This document shows positions 61,638 through 64,000 of a stretch of DNA of 64,000 bases, in pieces. Each line of letters starts with the position of its first letter. Position 1 is the stretch's first letter. The stretch comes from CAG-390 sp045636385 (GTDB lineage Bacteria; Bacillota; Clostridia; Oscillospirales; CAG-272). The stretch covers positions 1 through 64,000 of the forward strand of contig JAZTXK010000078.1 in assembly GCA_045636385.1 (NCBI GenBank), given 5' to 3'. A program made the position numbers and the translations under genes. Below the pieces are notes generated by a model that had not been told where the DNA came from, did not search any database, and was given only the letters and a program-made list of their open reading frames with translations.

Positions 61638-62038
61638 AAACTATAAACAAGAATAAACTCGGAGAGGTTGGTTTATTCGGAGAAAATGCGGCGGTCGATT
61701 ATTTAACGAAGCTCGGATATGAAATCATTGCGAGAAATGTTATTTGTGACTCACACGAAATAGATATAATCGTTCGCGATATGAGATATATCGTTTTCGT
61801 CGAAGTCAAAACAAGAACTTTCTATTCGGGACATTCGATTTACGGCTCTCCCGCTTCCGCCGTAACAAAAGAAAAGCAGGCGGTAATTATTAAAGCCGCC
61901 AAGGCGTATCTTAAAGAAAATTATCACCGTCGTTTGCCTCGTTTCGACGTGATCGAAGTGTATGTAAATAAGACAAATGAGGGATTAACAATTAACAAAA
62001 TCAATCATATTCCGCGAGCCTTCGGCGCGCGAAGATAA
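61634..62038 (+). CDS. YraN-family endonuclease-like protein (UPF0102)
   Basis: A 134-residue protein with the core of a PD-(D/E)xK nuclease fold: GENAAVDYLTKLGYEI, then EIDIIVRD and FVEVKTRT give the acidic-Lys motif. UPF0102 proteins are linked to DNA recombination or repair but are poorly characterised. Its position after rnhB is conserved in Firmicutes. Confidence 0.92.
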   Translation: MKTINKNKLGEVGLFGENAAVDYLTKLGYEIIARNVICDSHEIDIIVRDMRYIVFVEVKTRTFYSGHSIYGSPASAVTKEKQAVIIKAAKAYLKENYHRRLPRFDVIEVYVNKTNEGLTINKINHIPRAFGARR

Positions 62039-62049
62039 AGAGGTTTCAA

Positions 62050-63537
62050 ATGAGATTTATAAGTACAAGAGATACCAAAGGAGATTCTTACGTTTCAGCA
62101 GCGTATGCAATAAAGCAGGGACTTGCTCCCGATGGCGGACTCTACGTGCCCGAATACATTCCGCAGATCGACGAGGCTTACGTTAATTCGCTTCTTGATA
62201 AATCGTATCCCGAAATGGCGGCAGAGATCCTTTCGCTGTTTTTAGACGATTTTACCAAGGAAGAGCTTCTTGAATACGCGAAGTCCGCATACATAAATAA
62301 CGTATTCCCCGAGGCGGTAGCCCCTCTCAGTGAGGTGACTTCTAAAGTATCCGTTCTCGAGCTTTGGCATGGTCCTACCGCCGCGTTCAAGGATTTTGCG
62401 CTGTCTATTATGCCCCGCCTCCTTACCGCTTCGCTTCGTAAGCTCGGAGAAACGAGAACCGTGCTTATTCTCGTTGCAACCTCCGGCGACACCGGCAAGG
62501 CTGCTCTTGAGGGATACAGAGATGTTGACGGTATTAAGATCAAGGTGTTCTATCCCGTTGACGGCGTAAGCAAGGTTCAGAAGCTTCAGATGGCTACTCA
62601 GCTCGGCAACAACGTAGATGTATGCGCAATCAAGGGAAATTTTGACGATGCACAGACGGGCGTTAAAAAGATTTTCTCTGATCCCGATATTGCCGAAGAG
62701 CTTAACAATCGCGGATTTATGCTTTCAAGCGCAAACTCGATAAACTGGGGAAGACTTGCTCCGCAGATCGTATATTATTTCTCGGCTTACTGCGAACTGA
62801 TCAAACGCGGAAGAATTAAATACGGTGATAAGATCGATTTCTGCGTACCCACCGGAAACTTCGGAAATATTCTCGCAGGCTATATTGCTAAAAAAATGGG
62901 ACTTCCCGTCGGCAAGCTGATCTGCGCATCCAACGCTAACAATATTCTTACCGATTTTATGAATACCGGCGTTTACGATCGAAACAGAAAGTTCCATACC
63001 ACCATTTCTCCCTCAATGGATATTCTGATTTCCAGCAACCTCGAAAGACTCATTTATTTCGTTGCCGGTAGCGGAACGGTTGTCAACTGTATGAAGTCCC
63101 TGGCTGATACAGGCGCTTACTCGATCGACAGCGATATTCTTGCCGAGATCAATAATGATTTCTGCGGATACTATGCGGACGAGAATGCAACCAACGAAAC
63201 TATCGCGAATATCTACGATAATTATAGTTACCTTTGCGATCCTCACACCGCAGTAGGTATGTACTGCGCTGACAGATACTCCGAGCAGAATGAATCTAAT
63301 AATGAGATCGTTCTGCTTTCTACCGCAAGCCCGTTCAAGTTTGCGGCAAGCGTATACAAAGCGCTGACAAAATGTATGCCCCCCGAGGGCTACGAGGCTC
63401 TTTCCGCACTTTCTGACCTCACTTCCCTTCCTATTTCCACTCCTCTTGCAGGACTTGACAAGAGAAATGTGAGATTCGACAGAGTATGCGAGCCGGATGA
63501 AATGGCTGCGGATATGTTTGAGCATCTCAACGATTAA
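62050..63537 (+). CDS. thrC: Threonine synthase
   Basis: A 495-residue PLP enzyme. The PLP Lys is in TAAFKDFALSIMPRL, the phosphate loop is SGDTGKAA, and NFGNILAGYIAK and LSTASPFKFA are typical of the long (fungal/proteobacterial-like) class. It makes threonine from O-phosphohomoserine. It starts 11 bases after yraN. No homoserine kinase of the usual GHMP type is in the window; the ApgM-type protein at 58286 is a candidate. Confidence 0.96.
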   Translation: MRFISTRDTKGDSYVSAAYAIKQGLAPDGGLYVPEYIPQIDEAYVNSLLDKSYPEMAAEILSLFLDDFTKEELLEYAKSAYINNVFPEAVAPLSEVTSKVSVLELWHGPTAAFKDFALSIMPRLLTASLRKLGETRTVLILVATSGDTGKAALEGYRDVDGIKIKVFYPVDGVSKVQKLQMATQLGNNVDVCAIKGNFDDAQTGVKKIFSDPDIAEELNNRGFMLSSANSINWGRLAPQIVYYFSAYCELIKRGRIKYGDKIDFCVPTGNFGNILAGYIAKKMGLPVGKLICASNANNILTDFMNTGVYDRNRKFHTTISPSMDILISSNLERLIYFVAGSGTVVNCMKSLADTGAYSIDSDILAEINNDFCGYYADENATNETIANIYDNYSYLCDPHTAVGMYCADRYSEQNESNNEIVLLSTASPFKFAASVYKALTKCMPPEGYEALSALSDLTSLPISTPLAGLDKRNVRFDRVCEPDEMAADMFEHLND

Positions 63538-63552
63538 AATATAATAATAAGA

Positions 63553-63576
63553 TAGGGTTGCCAAATGGCAACCCTA
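63553..63576. terminator. Hairpin between thrC and the DUF1540 gene
   Basis: An 11-bp perfect stem TAGGGTTGCCA/TGGCAACCCTA with a 2-base centre and only weak flanking T-runs. It lies between convergent genes. Confidence 0.75.
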
Positions 63577-63581
63577 AGAAA

Positions 63582-63779
63582 TTAGTCGTAGCGAGGCTTG
63601 AATGTGGTGCAAGCAGTCTCTCCGCTGTTGGCGGCACTCGAAGGACCAACGAGTATCTGCTTTGCGGTACAGTAGGTATCGCAATCGTGATATTCGCAGT
63701 TCTTAACGTCACACACTATTCCCTTGATGTGCTTCTCCTCCGGCTTGCAGCAATTGCCGTTCTTGTTCATTTCGTTCAT
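63582..63779 (-). CDS. DUF1540 cysteine-rich small protein
   Basis: A 65-residue protein with a DUF1540-like Cys pattern (VCDVKNCEYHDCDTYCTAKQ, then ETACTTFKP), probably binding a metal. Proteins of this family are common in spore formers and of unknown function. The ATG at 63779 with AAAGGAG upstream is chosen over an in-frame start 48 bases further upstream that lacks such a site. Confidence 0.82.
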   Translation of the reverse strand: MNEMNKNGNCCKPEEKHIKGIVCDVKNCEYHDCDTYCTAKQILVGPSSAANSGETACTTFKPRYD

Positions 63780-63859
63780 CTTATTTCTCCTTTCCCTGGA
63801 CTTGATATTATTATTTGTCGGGTTCAAAACTTTTATTCACTATTCAACGGAGGTTCCGT

Positions 63860-64000
63860 ATGTCAGTTTATACAATAGCTGATCTTCATTTGCCCGGCAA
63901 AGAAGGCAACAATAAATCAATGGAAATATTCGGAAGCCGCTGGATCGGGGGCGTTGATAAGCTGATAAAGAATTGGACTGCCATCGTAAACGAGAATGAT
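63860..64000 (+). CDS. Metallophosphoesterase, partial
   Basis: The first 47 residues of a gene that leaves the window. It begins SVYTIADLHLPGKEGN; the DxH of IADLHL is the first metal-binding motif of calcineurin-like phosphoesterases. GGAGG precedes the ATG at 63860. The rest is not visible. Confidence 0.75.
   Translation, partial: MSVYTIADLHLPGKEGNNKSMEIFGSRWIGGVDKLIKNWTAIVNEND

Overview
The window reads as chromosomal DNA of a spore-forming, low-to-moderate G+C member of the Clostridia (Bacillota), probably a gut-type lineage. The evidence is a complete spoIIAA-spoIIAB-sigF operon, MurT/GatD peptidoglycan-amidation genes, Firmicutes-style order lepB-rbgA-rnhB-yraN, clear sigma-A promoters (TTGACA, 17 nt, TATAAT), strong AGGAGG ribosome sites, and many small families typical of gut Clostridia. 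I cannot assign a genus. No prophage, insertion sequence, CRISPR array or tRNA gene is evident.

Layout. 1-650: the 3' end of a 23S rRNA gene, closed by a terminator with no 5S gene. 0.7-5.3 kb: accessory genes (XRE regulator with an ART-like partner, an extended ECF sigma factor, an SDR). 5.4-9 kb: a GH106-like hydrolase and a transglutaminase-like lipoprotein. 9-10.6 kb: the forespore sigma-F operon. 10.7-13.3 kb: nucleoside salvage (deoD and a deoB-cdd fusion). 13.3-19.3 kb: a hydrolase, a nitroreductase, and a LytTR/AgrC-like two-component system beside two paralogous membrane proteins, each preceded by mirrored 21-bp-period repeats. 19.3-26.5 kb: rpmB, an MtaB fusion, upp, a pseudouridine synthase and lnt. 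26.5-29.4 kb: a hydrolase-acyltransferase fusion and a DUF6320-type protein. 29.5-30.8 kb: rpsF-ssb-rpsR. 30.9-35.2 kb: murT, gatD, hisS and a dipeptidase. 35.2-39 kb: glmM and prfB. 39-46.9 kb: HAD phosphatase, NamZ, polA, a GtaA-like protein and lysA. 46.9-50.5 kb: proC, proA, proB and a TauE/SafE permease. 51.6-55.4 kb: a ytr-like ABC operon with its GntR repressor and twin operators. 55.5-56.4 kb: tmRNA and smpB. 58-63.5 kb: an ApgM-family enzyme, lepB, rbgA, rnhB, yraN and thrC.

The genes that work together most clearly are: sigma-F with its anti-sigma and anti-anti-sigma factors; tmRNA with SmpB; MurT with GatD; GlmM and NamZ on the amino-sugar side of the cell wall; ProB-ProA-ProC for proline; and DeoD with DeoB-Cdd for nucleosides.

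The most unusual points are: a GatD whose catalytic Cys and His are both replaced; the LytTR system with mirrored direct-repeat operators in front of its presumed targets; and several uncommon fusions (DeoB-Cdd, MtaB with a PurL-like tail, esterase-acyltransferase, sigma factor with a sensor-like tail).
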